NCBI GenBank assembly: GCA_964371025.1
Contig: CAYJKH010000001.1
Location: forward strand, 195,939-259,938
Reading direction: 5' to 3'
Origin: CAYJDP01 sp964371025
GTDB lineage: Bacteria; Bacillota_I; Bacilli_A; RF39; UBA660
DNA length: 64,000 nucleotides
Each line of letters starts with the position of its first letter. Position 1 is the stretch's first letter. Positions 27,614 to 35,609 of this stretch are shown one piece after another. The translations under genes were made by a program, and so were the position numbers. Below the pieces are notes generated by a model. The model saw nothing but the letters and a program-made list of their open reading frames with translations. It was not told the origin of the DNA and ran no database searches.

Positions 27614-27643
27614 AAAGAGTTAGAACATATAACTCTTTTTTTC
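27612..27643. terminator. Bidirectional terminator between phosphohexomutase and lexA
   Basis: AAAAAGAGTT (27612-27621) pairs with AACTCTTTTT (27631-27640) over a 9-nt loop. It is flanked by A and T runs and serves both convergent genes. Confidence 0.85.
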
Positions 27644-27644
27644 T

Positions 27645-28262
27645 TTAAAATTTTCTATATAGCCCTATAGCTTTTCCTAAAATAGTAACTTCTGTTAAAA
27701 ATATAGGTTCTAAATCATCATTTTCTGGTTGAAGTCTAAAACGATTAGATTCTTTATAAAAAGTTTTTACAGTAACTTCTCCTTCATTATTCATAGCAAT
27801 AACTATTTCACCATTACTAGCAGTATTAACTCTTTCTACTATAATAATATCTTTATCATGAATTCCAACATTAATCATAGAATCTCCGCTTACATTTAAA
27901 GTGAATATTTCTTTGTTTTTAGGAATTAAGTTAACGGGTAGAGCAAAGAATGTATCAGGATTTTCAATTGCTTCAATAGGATTACCTGCTGTTACTTTTC
28001 CTAGTAAAGGAACTTCGATAGTTTTCTCATCTTTTTCTACAAATTCATTTTCTACTAAAAGTTCAATAGTTCGGTTTTTTCCATTCCCTTTTTTTAAATA
28101 TCCTTTTTCTTCTAATTTAGTAAGGTGGAAATGAATAGTAGCGGAAGAGCTTAAATTAGCTTCTTTTCCGATTTCTCGAACAGTTGGAGGATATCCATTT
28201 TTTGCAATCGATTTTTTTATAATCTGTAAAATAAACTGTTGCTTTAAAGTTAGTTTTTCCAT
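27645..28262 (-). CDS. lexA: SOS repressor LexA
   Basis: LexA represses SOS genes and cleaves itself when RecA is activated. The start is ATG at 28262, preceded at 9 nt by AAGGAG; the in-frame TTG further up touches that site. The 205-residue product has the N-terminal winged HTH (PPTVREIGKEANLSSSATIH), the Ala92-Gly93 cleavage site in VTAGNP, catalytic Ser128 in SGDSM and Lys166 in VKTF. Its promoter carries an SOS-like palindrome over the -35, so it should be autoregulated, and a second SOS box lies on the divergent side. Confidence 0.96.
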   Translation of the reverse strand: MEKLTLKQQFILQIIKKSIAKNGYPPTVREIGKEANLSSSATIHFHLTKLEEKGYLKKGNGKNRTIELLVENEFVEKDEKTIEVPLLGKVTAGNPIEAIENPDTFFALPVNLIPKNKEIFTLNVSGDSMINVGIHDKDIIIVERVNTASNGEIVIAMNNEGEVTVKTFYKESNRFRLQPENDDLEPIFLTEVTILGKAIGLYRKF

Positions 28263-28286
28263 ATTTATCAACTCCTTGGTAATATA

Positions 28287-28315
28287 ATTCTAGCATTCAT
28301 TTTACAAAAAGTCAA
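28287..28315 (-). promoter_or_regulatory. lexA promoter
   Basis: Reading on the minus strand: TTGACT (28315-28310), 17-bp spacer, TAGAAT (28292-28287). The -35 overlaps the imperfect SOS box at 28313-28326. Confidence 0.7.
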
Positions 28316-28326
28316 ACATTTGTTTA
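28313..28326. promoter_or_regulatory. SOS box (LexA operator), lexA-proximal
   Basis: CAAACATTTGTTTA matches the Bacillus-type LexA site CGAACNNNNGTTCG in the AAAC/GTTT arms. It is weaker than the neighbouring box and covers the lexA -35, as expected for autoregulation. Confidence 0.6.
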
Positions 28327-28334
28327 AAAGAAGA

Positions 28335-28363
28335 TTGACACGAACGATTGTTTGAGATATGAT
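28335..28363 (+). promoter_or_regulatory. SOS-controlled promoter with consensus LexA box in the spacer
   Basis: TTGACA (28335-28340), 17-bp spacer, TATGAT (28358-28363). The spacer holds CGAACGATTGTTTG (28341-28354), a close match to the Bacillus-type SOS box, so LexA binding would block this near-consensus promoter. Confidence 0.85.
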
Positions 28364-28389
28364 TATTTTATCAAGAGAGGAGAAATAAT

Positions 28390-28551
28390 ATGAAATTAAA
28401 AAAAGGGATTAAAGAAGGAATTATTATAGGAGGATTTTATATAGCGTTTTCTAGTTTATTACTGTTTTCAATTAATTTAGAGGAGGAAGAAGATACAATT
28501 GGTTTAAGAAATAATAATAGTTCAGTGACAGTATTTTCTTTAATTAATTAG
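28390..28551 (+). CDS. SOS-induced small membrane protein, candidate cell-division inhibitor (SosA/YneA-like)
   Basis: The 53-residue product has a basic N-terminus (MKLKKGIKEG), one membrane helix at about residues 10-28 (IIIGGFYIAFSSLLLFSI) and a short polar tail with an acidic cluster EEEED, predicted N-in/C-out. It is divergent from lexA and sits behind a near-consensus promoter with an SOS box in its spacer and a GAGGAG ribosome-binding site. Bacillus yneA and Staphylococcus sosA, small membrane inhibitors of division induced by DNA damage, occupy the same position. There is no LysM domain, so it is closer in layout to SosA. The function is inferred from position, regulation and topology, not sequence similarity. 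Confidence 0.65.
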   Translation: MKLKKGIKEGIIIGGFYIAFSSLLLFSINLEEEEDTIGLRNNNSSVTVFSLIN

Positions 28552-28571
28552 TATAAATATAACTTATTATT

Positions 28572-28580
28572 TGATATAAT
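28572..28580 (+). promoter_or_regulatory. Extended -10 promoter for the RlmD-like gene
   Basis: TGA-TATAAT at 28572-28580, 21 bp upstream of ATG 28602. Confidence 0.55.
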
Positions 28581-28601
28581 CTATATAGAAGTGAGGTAAT
28601 T

Positions 28602-29795
28602 ATGGAAGTTGAAGTTAAAAACTTAGATTATTATGGACGCGGTATTACAAAGGTAGCTGATAAAGTTACCTTTATAGATTATGCTCTACCAAAAGAAGTA
28701 GTAGATATAAATATTTATAAAGAAAGCAAAAAATATAATGAAGCTGTAATAAATAAAATAATAAAAAAATCATCAATTAGGAATAGTCCAAAATGTGAAT
28801 ATTTTACTAAGTGTGGCGGATGTAATCTGGATCATATATCGTTAGAAGAAGAAAATCAGTTTAAACTTAATAAATTAAAAGAATTAGAATTTAAATTTTT
28901 AAAAACTGATAATTTAGTAAGTAATGATTTTATAGCAAAAGAAAAATATAATTACCGGAATAAAATTGTTTTAAGAGTTAAAGATAACGTATTGGGATTA
29001 TATGAAAAAAATAGTAATAATATCATTGGAATAAATAAATGTATATTAGCTAATGAAAAAATCAATCAAATTATTATGTTATTAAAGACTATGGAATTGA
29101 ATGACAATGAAATTACTATCCGAATAAGTTCATCATCTAATATGAGTATGGTTATTTTTAAAGAAGATATAAGTGGTATAGATCGGTTGAAAGAATTAGT
29201 AGATATTATAATAATAGGTAAGCGAGTTATTACTAATACAGATAAAATTTTAGCTAATATAAATGATATTAAGTATTTAATATCACCATTTTCATTTTTT
29301 CAAATAAATGATGAAATAACTAAAATAATATATGATGATATTAAGAAGATTATTAAATCATATAATTCTAAAAAAGTATTGGATTTGTATTGTGGTTCTG
29401 GTACTATTGGATTATATATAGCAGATATAGTAGATGAAGTAATTGGGATTGAACAAGTAGATAGTTCAATTGAGGATGCAATATTAAATAAAGAATTAAA
29501 TAATATTAAAAATATTAATTTTATAAAAGGGAAAGTTGAAAATAATTTAGATGAACTATCTGATTTTGATACAGTTATAGTAGACCCTCCTAGAGCAGGA
29601 CTTGATAAAAAAACTATTCAAGAACTTTTAAGGATTAATCCAAATACTATAGTATATATGTCTTGTGATCCTTATACATTATTTAGGGATTTAGTAATAT
29701 TAAAAGATAATTATACTATAAAAGAGATAAAAGGATATAATATGTTTCCTAATACTCATCATGTGGAATCTTTGGTCACGCTATGTCGTAAATAG
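28602..29795 (+). CDS. rlmD: 23S rRNA m5U methyltransferase (RlmD/RumA family)
   Basis: This enzyme makes 5-methyluridine in 23S rRNA using SAM. The 397-residue product has an N-terminal TRAM domain (1-55), an iron-sulphur cysteine cluster CEYFTKCGGCNLDH (about 63-76), the SAM motif LDLYCGSGTIGLYIAD and catalytic motifs VDPPRAGLDKK and VYMSCDPYTLFRDL with the nucleophilic Cys. RlmC, RlmD and the dual RlmCD cannot be told apart from sequence alone. It is preceded by its own promoter downstream of the SOS gene. Confidence 0.88.
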   Translation: MEVEVKNLDYYGRGITKVADKVTFIDYALPKEVVDINIYKESKKYNEAVINKIIKKSSIRNSPKCEYFTKCGGCNLDHISLEEENQFKLNKLKELEFKFLKTDNLVSNDFIAKEKYNYRNKIVLRVKDNVLGLYEKNSNNIIGINKCILANEKINQIIMLLKTMELNDNEITIRISSSSNMSMVIFKEDISGIDRLKELVDIIIIGKRVITNTDKILANINDIKYLISPFSFFQINDEITKIIYDDIKKIIKSYNSKKVLDLYCGSGTIGLYIADIVDEVIGIEQVDSSIEDAILNKELNNIKNINFIKGKVENNLDELSDFDTVIVDPPRAGLDKKTIQELLRINPNTIVYMSCDPYTLFRDLVILKDNYTIKEIKGYNMFPNTHHVESLVTLCRK

Positions 29796-29802
29796 ATATT
29801 TG

Positions 29803-29822
29803 AACTTTTAAAAAAGTTTTTA
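29803..29822 (+). terminator. Weak intrinsic terminator
   Basis: AACTTT (29803-29808) pairs with AAAGTT (29813-29818), then Ts. The stem is short and AT-rich. Confidence 0.4.
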
Positions 29823-29890
29823 AGAGTTTAATAAAAATAAAATTAGTAGACTAATTAAGTAAATCTAAAATTGAGAGGAAGATATAAAAA

Positions 29891-30748
29891 ATGACAGAAG
29901 CTGATAAACATTTTAAAGAAACTTGTGAAAAAATAATAAAAGAGGGAATTTCAACAGAAGGAACGAATGTACGTCCAAGATGGGAAGATGGTAGTATGGC
30001 ACATACAAAGGCATTAATTGGGGTTCAGAATGTATATAATGTTGGAGAAGAATTTCCTATGATAACTTATCGTGATACTGGTAAAACATTAAAAGGATCA
30101 ATTGATGAATTATTATGGATTTGGCAAAAGAAATCAAATAATATAAATGACTTAAATTCTAAAATTTGGGATCAGTGGGCAGATGAAGAAGGTTCAATTG
30201 GAAAGGCTTATGGTTATCAAATGGGACTAGAATTTGATACAAAAACATCAGATGGAATAAAGACTACTAATCAGGTTGATTTTGTTTTGGATTTATTAAA
30301 AAATGATCCGGCTAGTAGAAGAATTATGACTAATATTTTTAAACATGAAGATTTGAAGGATATGGTTTTAGAACCTTGCGTATATGGTACACAGTGGTTA
30401 GTGAAAAATGACACATTGCATTTGATATTAAACCAAAGAAGTCAAGATATGTTAGCGGCTAATGGATGGAATACTATGCAATATTCAGCACTGCTTTGTA
30501 TGTTTGCTCAAGTAAACGATTTAAAAGTAGGAACATTAACTCATAATATTGGAGATTGTCATATTTATGATCGTCATATCCCGATGGTAGAAGAAATGTT
30601 GGATGCTGGTCCTGTTGACTGTAATCCTCATTTAAATATATTAAATCCGACTACTGATTTTTATGATTTTACGCCAAATGATTTTGAAGTCTCGGGATAT
30701 CAATATAATAAAACTTTGAAGTTAAGTAAAATTCCGGTGGCAAAATAA
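29891..30748 (+). CDS. thyA: Thymidylate synthase
   Basis: ThyA methylates dUMP to dTMP with methylene-tetrahydrofolate, giving dihydrofolate. The 285-residue product has the catalytic cysteine in LEPCVYGTQW near residue 162 (many ThyA enzymes have PPCH here), the phosphate-binding LNQRSQDM, the ANGWNTMQYSALLCMFAQ segment and GDCHIYDRH. The downstream folA overlaps by 1 bp and regenerates tetrahydrofolate, so the two genes form a complete dTMP cycle. A GAGAGG site lies about 12 nt before the ATG. Confidence 0.95.
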   Translation: MTEADKHFKETCEKIIKEGISTEGTNVRPRWEDGSMAHTKALIGVQNVYNVGEEFPMITYRDTGKTLKGSIDELLWIWQKKSNNINDLNSKIWDQWADEEGSIGKAYGYQMGLEFDTKTSDGIKTTNQVDFVLDLLKNDPASRRIMTNIFKHEDLKDMVLEPCVYGTQWLVKNDTLHLILNQRSQDMLAANGWNTMQYSALLCMFAQVNDLKVGTLTHNIGDCHIYDRHIPMVEEMLDAGPVDCNPHLNILNPTTDFYDFTPNDFEVSGYQYNKTLKLSKIPVAK

Positions 30749-31233
30749 TGTTAAGTTTAATAGTTGCAAGAGATGTTAATGGAGTGATTGGAAATGACAA
30801 TAAATTATTGTGTCATATTCCAGAAGATTTAAAAAGATTTAAAAATATAACATCGGGTCATACGATAATAATGGGAAGAAAGACATTTGAATCGTTACCT
30901 GGGATACTGCCAAACAGAAGACACATTGTTTTGAGTAGTATGCGAGATTATAATATTAATGGTGTTTTAGTAGTTAATGAATTAGAACAATTATTAAATA
31001 GTATAGATAAAAATGAAGAAAGTTTTGTAATTGGAGGAGGAGCAGTGTATCAATTACTGCTTCCCTATGTAGATACAATGCATATAACGGAAATTAAGCA
31101 TGAGTTTAAAGGTGATACATATTTTAATTTTGATACTAGTGAATGGAAAGAAGTTAGCCGAGAAAAAGGAAATGATTCAAATTATGAAGTCGAATATGTA
31201 AAGTGTAAAAGAATAAATAAGAAGAAAAATTAA
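30748..31233 (+). CDS. folA: Dihydrofolate reductase
   Basis: DHFR reduces dihydrofolate to tetrahydrofolate with NADPH. The 161-residue product has the family motifs LIVARDVNGVIGNDNKLLCHIPEDLKRF-type N-terminus split by the Met20 loop, IIMGRKTFESLP near residue 50, and VIGGGAVYQLLLPYVD near 95. Trp, commonly conserved after the Met20 loop (W in LPW), is replaced by Cys in KLLCHIPEDL, an unusual but tolerated change. Its ATG shares one base with the thyA stop (TAATG). Confidence 0.93.
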   Translation: MLSLIVARDVNGVIGNDNKLLCHIPEDLKRFKNITSGHTIIMGRKTFESLPGILPNRRHIVLSSMRDYNINGVLVVNELEQLLNSIDKNEESFVIGGGAVYQLLLPYVDTMHITEIKHEFKGDTYFNFDTSEWKEVSREKGNDSNYEVEYVKCKRINKKKN

Positions 31234-31303
31234 GTTTATAAAATGAGTATAATATAAGTGAATATATGTTAAAGTGATATTGTAAAGGTTAATAGGTGAT
31301 ATT

Positions 31304-32188
31304 ATGAAAAATAATTTTATAAAAATATCAGAATTAAAAGTAGAGTTTAATGAGATTTCAAAAATTACTAATAATGCTAATAAATTAATGAAACTTCCGC
31401 AGTTCATTCAAAATAAAATAGTTAGGGCTGCTAAGAAAAAAGGTACTTATATGGGATTTATTGTAGAACCATACAGTTTCTTTATGGCTTATGAAATTAC
31501 TGATAGTGTGGTAAAACAATTTTTACCAGAAAATTATGAATTAGCAGAATGTTCATTATTTCAAGATGAAAAACTAAGAAAATGTGCAATTTTAGGTTGT
31601 TTTAATGTTAGGACTACAGTTTTTATGGGAATGAGATTTGAATTGTATGTAATTGCTAGAAACAAGAAAACTAATCTTCTTTCGTGGTTAATTTGTGAAT
31701 GCGAGTCTGATACATATAATTACTCGCCAGGTAGTGGATTTATTCCTAAAACATTAGAAAGAAGTGTTCTTACAACCTCTTTTGAAGGAAATCTTATATG
31801 TGATATTATGTCTATAAATAAAAAAACAAATATTAATTTTGTGGCTAATTTAAAAGAGAATAATTTTAAGAAATTAAATCAAGAGTTATGGATAGATGGT
31901 AATTTATCAGTGGATTATTCGGGAAATCTTGAAGGTAAAGAAAAATCACCATTTGGATTAATTTTTCATCCAGGAGAGATGAAAGAAGCGAAAAAAATAA
32001 AAGTAGAAGATGTTAATATTAATAAACTTAATATAGGTTTTCTTGATGAAACAAAAAAACCATTTAGTATTTGTTGTTTTCCATACTCTCAGCATTATTT
32101 AACTACTATTTTTCCTCTTGCTCATACTATGAAGGATGAAACTGATTTATATAAAAAAGTGGAAGAAATAATAGAAGATAGTAATTAA
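31304..32188 (+). CDS. Hypothetical protein, 294 aa
   Basis: I do not recognise this protein securely. It is soluble and beta-rich, with notable blocks YMGFIVEPYSFFMAYEITD near residue 48, GCFNVRTTVFMGMRFELYVIA near 105 and CECESDTYNYSPGSGF near 130. The overall pattern recalls the acetoacetate decarboxylase-like fold, but the catalytic lysine motif of that family is not evident. It has a GGTGAT ribosome-binding site, lies 70 bp after folA and precedes the T-box promoter, so it is probably not part of the gat operon. Function unknown. Confidence 0.7.
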   Translation: MKNNFIKISELKVEFNEISKITNNANKLMKLPQFIQNKIVRAAKKKGTYMGFIVEPYSFFMAYEITDSVVKQFLPENYELAECSLFQDEKLRKCAILGCFNVRTTVFMGMRFELYVIARNKKTNLLSWLICECESDTYNYSPGSGFIPKTLERSVLTTSFEGNLICDIMSINKKTNINFVANLKENNFKKLNQELWIDGNLSVDYSGNLEGKEKSPFGLIFHPGEMKEAKKIKVEDVNINKLNIGFLDETKKPFSICCFPYSQHYLTTIFPLAHTMKDETDLYKKVEEIIEDSN

Positions 32189-32198
32189 ATACCCATTC

Positions 32199-32227
32199 TT
32201 GACTTTAATATCATATATTGTTATAAT
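32199..32227 (+). promoter_or_regulatory. Promoter of T-box-controlled gatCAB-aspS operon
   Basis: TTGACT (32199-32204), 17-bp spacer, TATAAT (32222-32227), placing the start of the T-box transcript near 32234. Confidence 0.8.
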
Positions 32228-32233
32228 ATAAGA

Positions 32234-32460
32234 CGTAAAGCGAAGAACTTGAAGTAATATTATTTAAATATTTTAGAGAGCTAATGGATGGTGAGAATTA
32301 GTAATATACTTAATATGAAAAACACAAGGGAGCTATATTTCTGAAACTAAGTAGGTTATATCGTTTAATACGCGTTAAGTATATAAGATAGTTTATACTA
32401 TGAATTAAGGTGGTACCACGAATAATTTCGTCCTTTTAGGACAGTTATTCGTGTTTTTTT
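32234..32460 (+). promoter_or_regulatory. T-box riboswitch, Asn (AAC) specifier
   Basis: The leader has the Stem I hallmark AGAGAG (32275-32280) followed by GGTGAGAA, the specifier region GAAA-AAC-AC in which AAC occupies 32321-32323, and the 14-nt T-box AAGGTGGTACCACG (32407-32420). The terminator stem CACGAATAA (32417-32425) pairs with TTATTCGTG (32445-32453) and runs into seven Ts. An uncharged tRNA with an Asn anticodon would bind the specifier and the T-box, form the antiterminator and allow transcription of gatCAB-aspS. The specifier was placed by the usual spacing to the GAA and AC bases, so it is likely but not proven. Confidence 0.9.
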
Positions 32461-32477
32461 ATTTTAGGAGGATAATT

Positions 32478-32765
32478 ATGGAAAAAGAGTATTTAAGAAC
32501 TTGTGCAAGAAAATTAATGTTTGAGATGAGAGAAGAGTCATATGATAATTTAGTAGAGGAATTTGATGTTATAAAAAAACAAATAACGATGATGGAAAAT
32601 ATTGATGGAATAGAAGAGATTGAACCGATGAAATTTCCTTTTATTACATATGAGGCGAAATTAAGAGAAGATATTGAAAAAGAATCATTAACTATTGATG
32701 AGGTATTATCTAATTCAGATAGCAGTTACCTAGATCAAGTTAAAGTACCAAAGGTGGTGGAATAA
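32478..32765 (+). CDS. gatC: Asp/Glu-tRNA amidotransferase subunit C
   Basis: GatC is the small linker that stabilises the GatA-GatB amidotransferase. The start is ATG 32478, with AGGAGG at 32465-32470; in-frame codons further upstream lie inside the T-box terminator. The 95-residue product ends in the family pattern KLREDIEKESLTIDEVL then YLDQVKVPKVVE. It is the first gene downstream of the T-box and shares one base with gatA (TAATG). Confidence 0.9.
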   Translation: MEKEYLRTCARKLMFEMREESYDNLVEEFDVIKKQITMMENIDGIEEIEPMKFPFITYEAKLREDIEKESLTIDEVLSNSDSSYLDQVKVPKVVE

Positions 32766-34180
32766 TGTTTATAAAAGATTATAAAGATACAGAATTATAT
32801 TTAAATTTAGTAGATAAAGCAAAAAATGAGCATAATAAATATAATTGTTTTGAAACTATTATTGATGATTTAAAACATAAAGAATCTAACTCTTTATTAA
32901 ATAAAGTCCCTTATACTTTAAAAGATAATTATTCAACAAAAGGGATTTTAACAACAGCTTCTTCTAATATTTTGAAAGATTATATTCCCGTATATGATGC
33001 AACTGTTTATAAAAAATTAAAAGAAGCGGGAGCAGTATTAATTGGAAAGACTACTCTTGATGAATTAGCAATGGGTGGAACAGGAACAACAGGACATTTA
33101 GGTAATACTTTAAATCCATGGGATACAAATCGTTTAATTGGAGGATCTTCTTGTGGTTCAGCAGTTACTGTAGCAACAGGACTAGTACCATTTTCAATAG
33201 GAAGTGATACGGGCGATTCAGTTCGAAAGCCTGCTGCATATGGTGGAATTGTCGGATTTAAGCCAACATATGGGAGAATATCAAGATATGGATTATTTGC
33301 TTTTGCATCATCTCTTGATCATGTAGCATATTTTACTAGAAGTGTAGAGGATGCAGCGATTGTAACAGATGTATTAAAAGGTGAGGATTCGCTAGATATG
33401 ACTACTTTAGTTAATGATAATGTTAAATATACTGATTCATTAGAAAATGATATAAAAGAAAAAAAACTATTTTATTTAAAAGATTTATGTAATAAAGACT
33501 TTTATAAATCAAGTGATCAAAATTTTAATAATACATTAGACAAATTTAATGAAACAATTACTAAAATAAAAGACTTAGGATTTAGTGTAGATGAAGTAGA
33601 AATAGATAAAAATTTATTAAATTCTATTTATGGAGCATATATGATTATTTCTTGTGCTGAGGCTACTAGTAATAATTCAAACTTAACAGGAGTTCAATTT
33701 GGTCCAAGAGGAGAAGGTTCTACTGTTGAAGAAATAATGTTTGATGCTAGAAGCAAAGGTTTTTCAGAACTTATCAAAAGAAGATTTGTAATTGGTAGTC
33801 ATATTCTTCAAAAAGAAAATCAAGAAAAGCTATTTAATAATGCATGTCGTGTGAGAAAAATAATTGTTGATACATTTAGTGAGTTGTTTGAAAAGTATGA
33901 TGGATTTATTATGCCAGCATCATCATCAATTGCTCCAAAGTTTAATGATAGTAGCGATTCATTATCAGAACAATATTTAATTTTAGAAAATCATTTAGCT
34001 ATTGCTAATTTTGGTGGTTTTCCAAGTATTACAATTCCAAATGGAATTGTAGATAATATGCCGATAGGAATTAACATAACATCTGATAAATTTAAGGATG
34101 ATTTAGTTTTAAATATGGCTCATAAGATAGAAAATTCATTAGGATATAAAGGATTAAAAGTAGGTGATAAAAATGTATAA
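32765..34180 (+). CDS. gatA: Asp/Glu-tRNA amidotransferase subunit A
   Basis: GatA is the amidase-signature subunit that releases ammonia from glutamine for transfer to Asp-tRNA(Asn) or Glu-tRNA(Gln). The 471-residue product has the catalytic lysine Lys53 in VPYTLKDN, the Gly/Ser-rich LIGGSSCGSAVTVATG with the cis-Ser, and the nucleophilic Ser near residue 152 in IGSDTGDSVRKPA. All three catalytic residues are present. It overlaps gatB by 8 bp. Confidence 0.95.
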   Translation: MFIKDYKDTELYLNLVDKAKNEHNKYNCFETIIDDLKHKESNSLLNKVPYTLKDNYSTKGILTTASSNILKDYIPVYDATVYKKLKEAGAVLIGKTTLDELAMGGTGTTGHLGNTLNPWDTNRLIGGSSCGSAVTVATGLVPFSIGSDTGDSVRKPAAYGGIVGFKPTYGRISRYGLFAFASSLDHVAYFTRSVEDAAIVTDVLKGEDSLDMTTLVNDNVKYTDSLENDIKEKKLFYLKDLCNKDFYKSSDQNFNNTLDKFNETITKIKDLGFSVDEVEIDKNLLNSIYGAYMIISCAEATSNNSNLTGVQFGPRGEGSTVEEIMFDARSKGFSELIKRRFVIGSHILQKENQEKLFNNACRVRKIIVDTFSELFEKYDGFIMPASSSIAPKFNDSSDSLSEQYLILENHLAIANFGGFPSITIPNGIVDNMPIGINITSDKFKDDLVLNMAHKIENSLGYKGLKVGDKNV

Positions 34181-35609
34181 AGTAGTTATCGGATTAGAGG
34201 TTCACTGTGAACTTCATACTAACTCAAAGAATTTTTCAACTGCTAAAAACACGTTTACAAATAAGCCTAATACAAATGTAATGCCTGTTGATATAGGATT
34301 ACCAGGAATATTACCAGTAGTTAATAAAGAAGCGGTTAAAAAAGCTTTAAAAGTAGCGACTGCTCTTAACTGTAAATTACCGGATGAAGTATTATTTGAT
34401 AGAAAAAATTATTATTATCCAGACTTACCAAAAGGGTATCAAATAACTCAAGTTACTAAACCAATGGGAGTAAATGGATTTATAAATGTAAAAGTAAAGG
34501 ATAGTATTAAAAAAGTAGAGATTCATCAAATTCATTTAGAAGAAGATACTGCGTCCCTTGAACACTTTAATACTTTTTCACTACTTGATTATAATAGAAG
34601 TGGAATTCCTTTAATTGAAATTGTTACAGAACCTTGTTTATCAAGTGCGGATGAAGCTATTAGTTTTTTAGAAACGTTAAGAAGTTTATTTTTATATACG
34701 GAAGTGTCAGAGGCTGATTCGAAAAAAGGACAAATGAGATGTGATGTTAATATCTCTTTAATGAAGGAAGGATCAAGTGAACTTGGAACTAAAGTTGAAA
34801 TGAAAAATATTAATGCTTTTAATATTGTAAGAAGTTCTATTGAATATGAAATTAAAAGACAAACAGAAATTTTAAATAGTGGAGAAAAAGTATTACAACA
34901 AACGAGAAGATATAGTGAAGAAGATAATAAAACTTATCCAATGAGAGATAAAGCAGATGCTATTGATTATAAATATTTTATTGAACCTAATTTACCACCA
35001 GTTAAATTAAGTGAAGAATTTATTTTAGAAATAAAAAATTCAATTCCAATGTTACAACATGAAAGAGTAGAAAAATATATTAATAAATATAAATTATCTG
35101 AAAAAGATGCAGAAACTTTAACTAAAGAAAAAGATGTAGCTAATTATTTTGAAGATGTTATTAAAAATGGAATTGATGCTAAAACAGCTAGTAATTGGGT
35201 AATTTCAGTTATTCTAGGATCACTAAATAAACTAGATATTTCTTTAAAAGAAATGTTTATTACATCAACTATGTTAGCGGACATCTTAAAATTAGTAGAA
35301 GAAGAAAAATTATCAAGTCTAAACTGTAAAAAAGTATTATATGAGGCAATGGATTTGAAAAAACCGCCGCTTGATTTAATAAATGAACAAGGAATTAAAC
35401 AAATTGATGATAAAGACACTTTAATAAAAGTAATAAATGAAGTTATAGATGAAAATTTAGATATATTTGAACAATATTTAAATGGTAATAATACAGTAGC
35501 TAATTTCTATATAGGAAAAGTTATGAGTAAAACAAATAGACAAGCAAATCCGAAAGTAGCATTAGAGTTAATTAAGGAAGTTTTAGAAGGGAGAAAGAAC
35601 AATGTATAG
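34173..35609 (+). CDS. gatB: Asp/Glu-tRNA amidotransferase subunit B
   Basis: GatB binds the misacylated tRNA, activates its carboxylate and amidates it. The preferred start is ATG 34173, which gives the standard N-terminus MYKVVIGLEVHCELHT and has TAGGTGA upstream; a GTG at 34164 lies inside that site. The 478-residue product shows RKNYYYPDLPKGYQITQ, HLEEDTASLEH, DYNRSGIPLIEIVTEP and a C-terminal YqeY-like tail domain. It overlaps aspS by 8 bp. Confidence 0.95.
   Translation: MYKVVIGLEVHCELHTNSKNFSTAKNTFTNKPNTNVMPVDIGLPGILPVVNKEAVKKALKVATALNCKLPDEVLFDRKNYYYPDLPKGYQITQVTKPMGVNGFINVKVKDSIKKVEIHQIHLEEDTASLEHFNTFSLLDYNRSGIPLIEIVTEPCLSSADEAISFLETLRSLFLYTEVSEADSKKGQMRCDVNISLMKEGSSELGTKVEMKNINAFNIVRSSIEYEIKRQTEILNSGEKVLQQTRRYSEEDNKTYPMRDKADAIDYKYFIEPNLPPVKLSEEFILEIKNSIPMLQHERVEKYINKYKLSEKDAETLTKEKDVANYFEDVIKNGIDAKTASNWVISVILGSLNKLDISLKEMFITSTMLADILKLVEEEKLSSLNCKKVLYEAMDLKKPPLDLINEQGIKQIDDKDTLIKVINEVIDENLDIFEQYLNGNNTVANFYIGKVMSKTNRQANPKVALELIKEVLEGRKNNV

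Noticed and set aside
28261..28271. TTG start adding three residues to LexA
   Set aside because: The TTG touches the AAGGAG ribosome-binding site; ATG 28262 has correct spacing and the usual LexA N-terminus.
32451..32477. Longer GatC start within the T tract of the T-box terminator
   Set aside because: It overlaps the regulatory terminator; ATG 32478 has an AGGAGG site.
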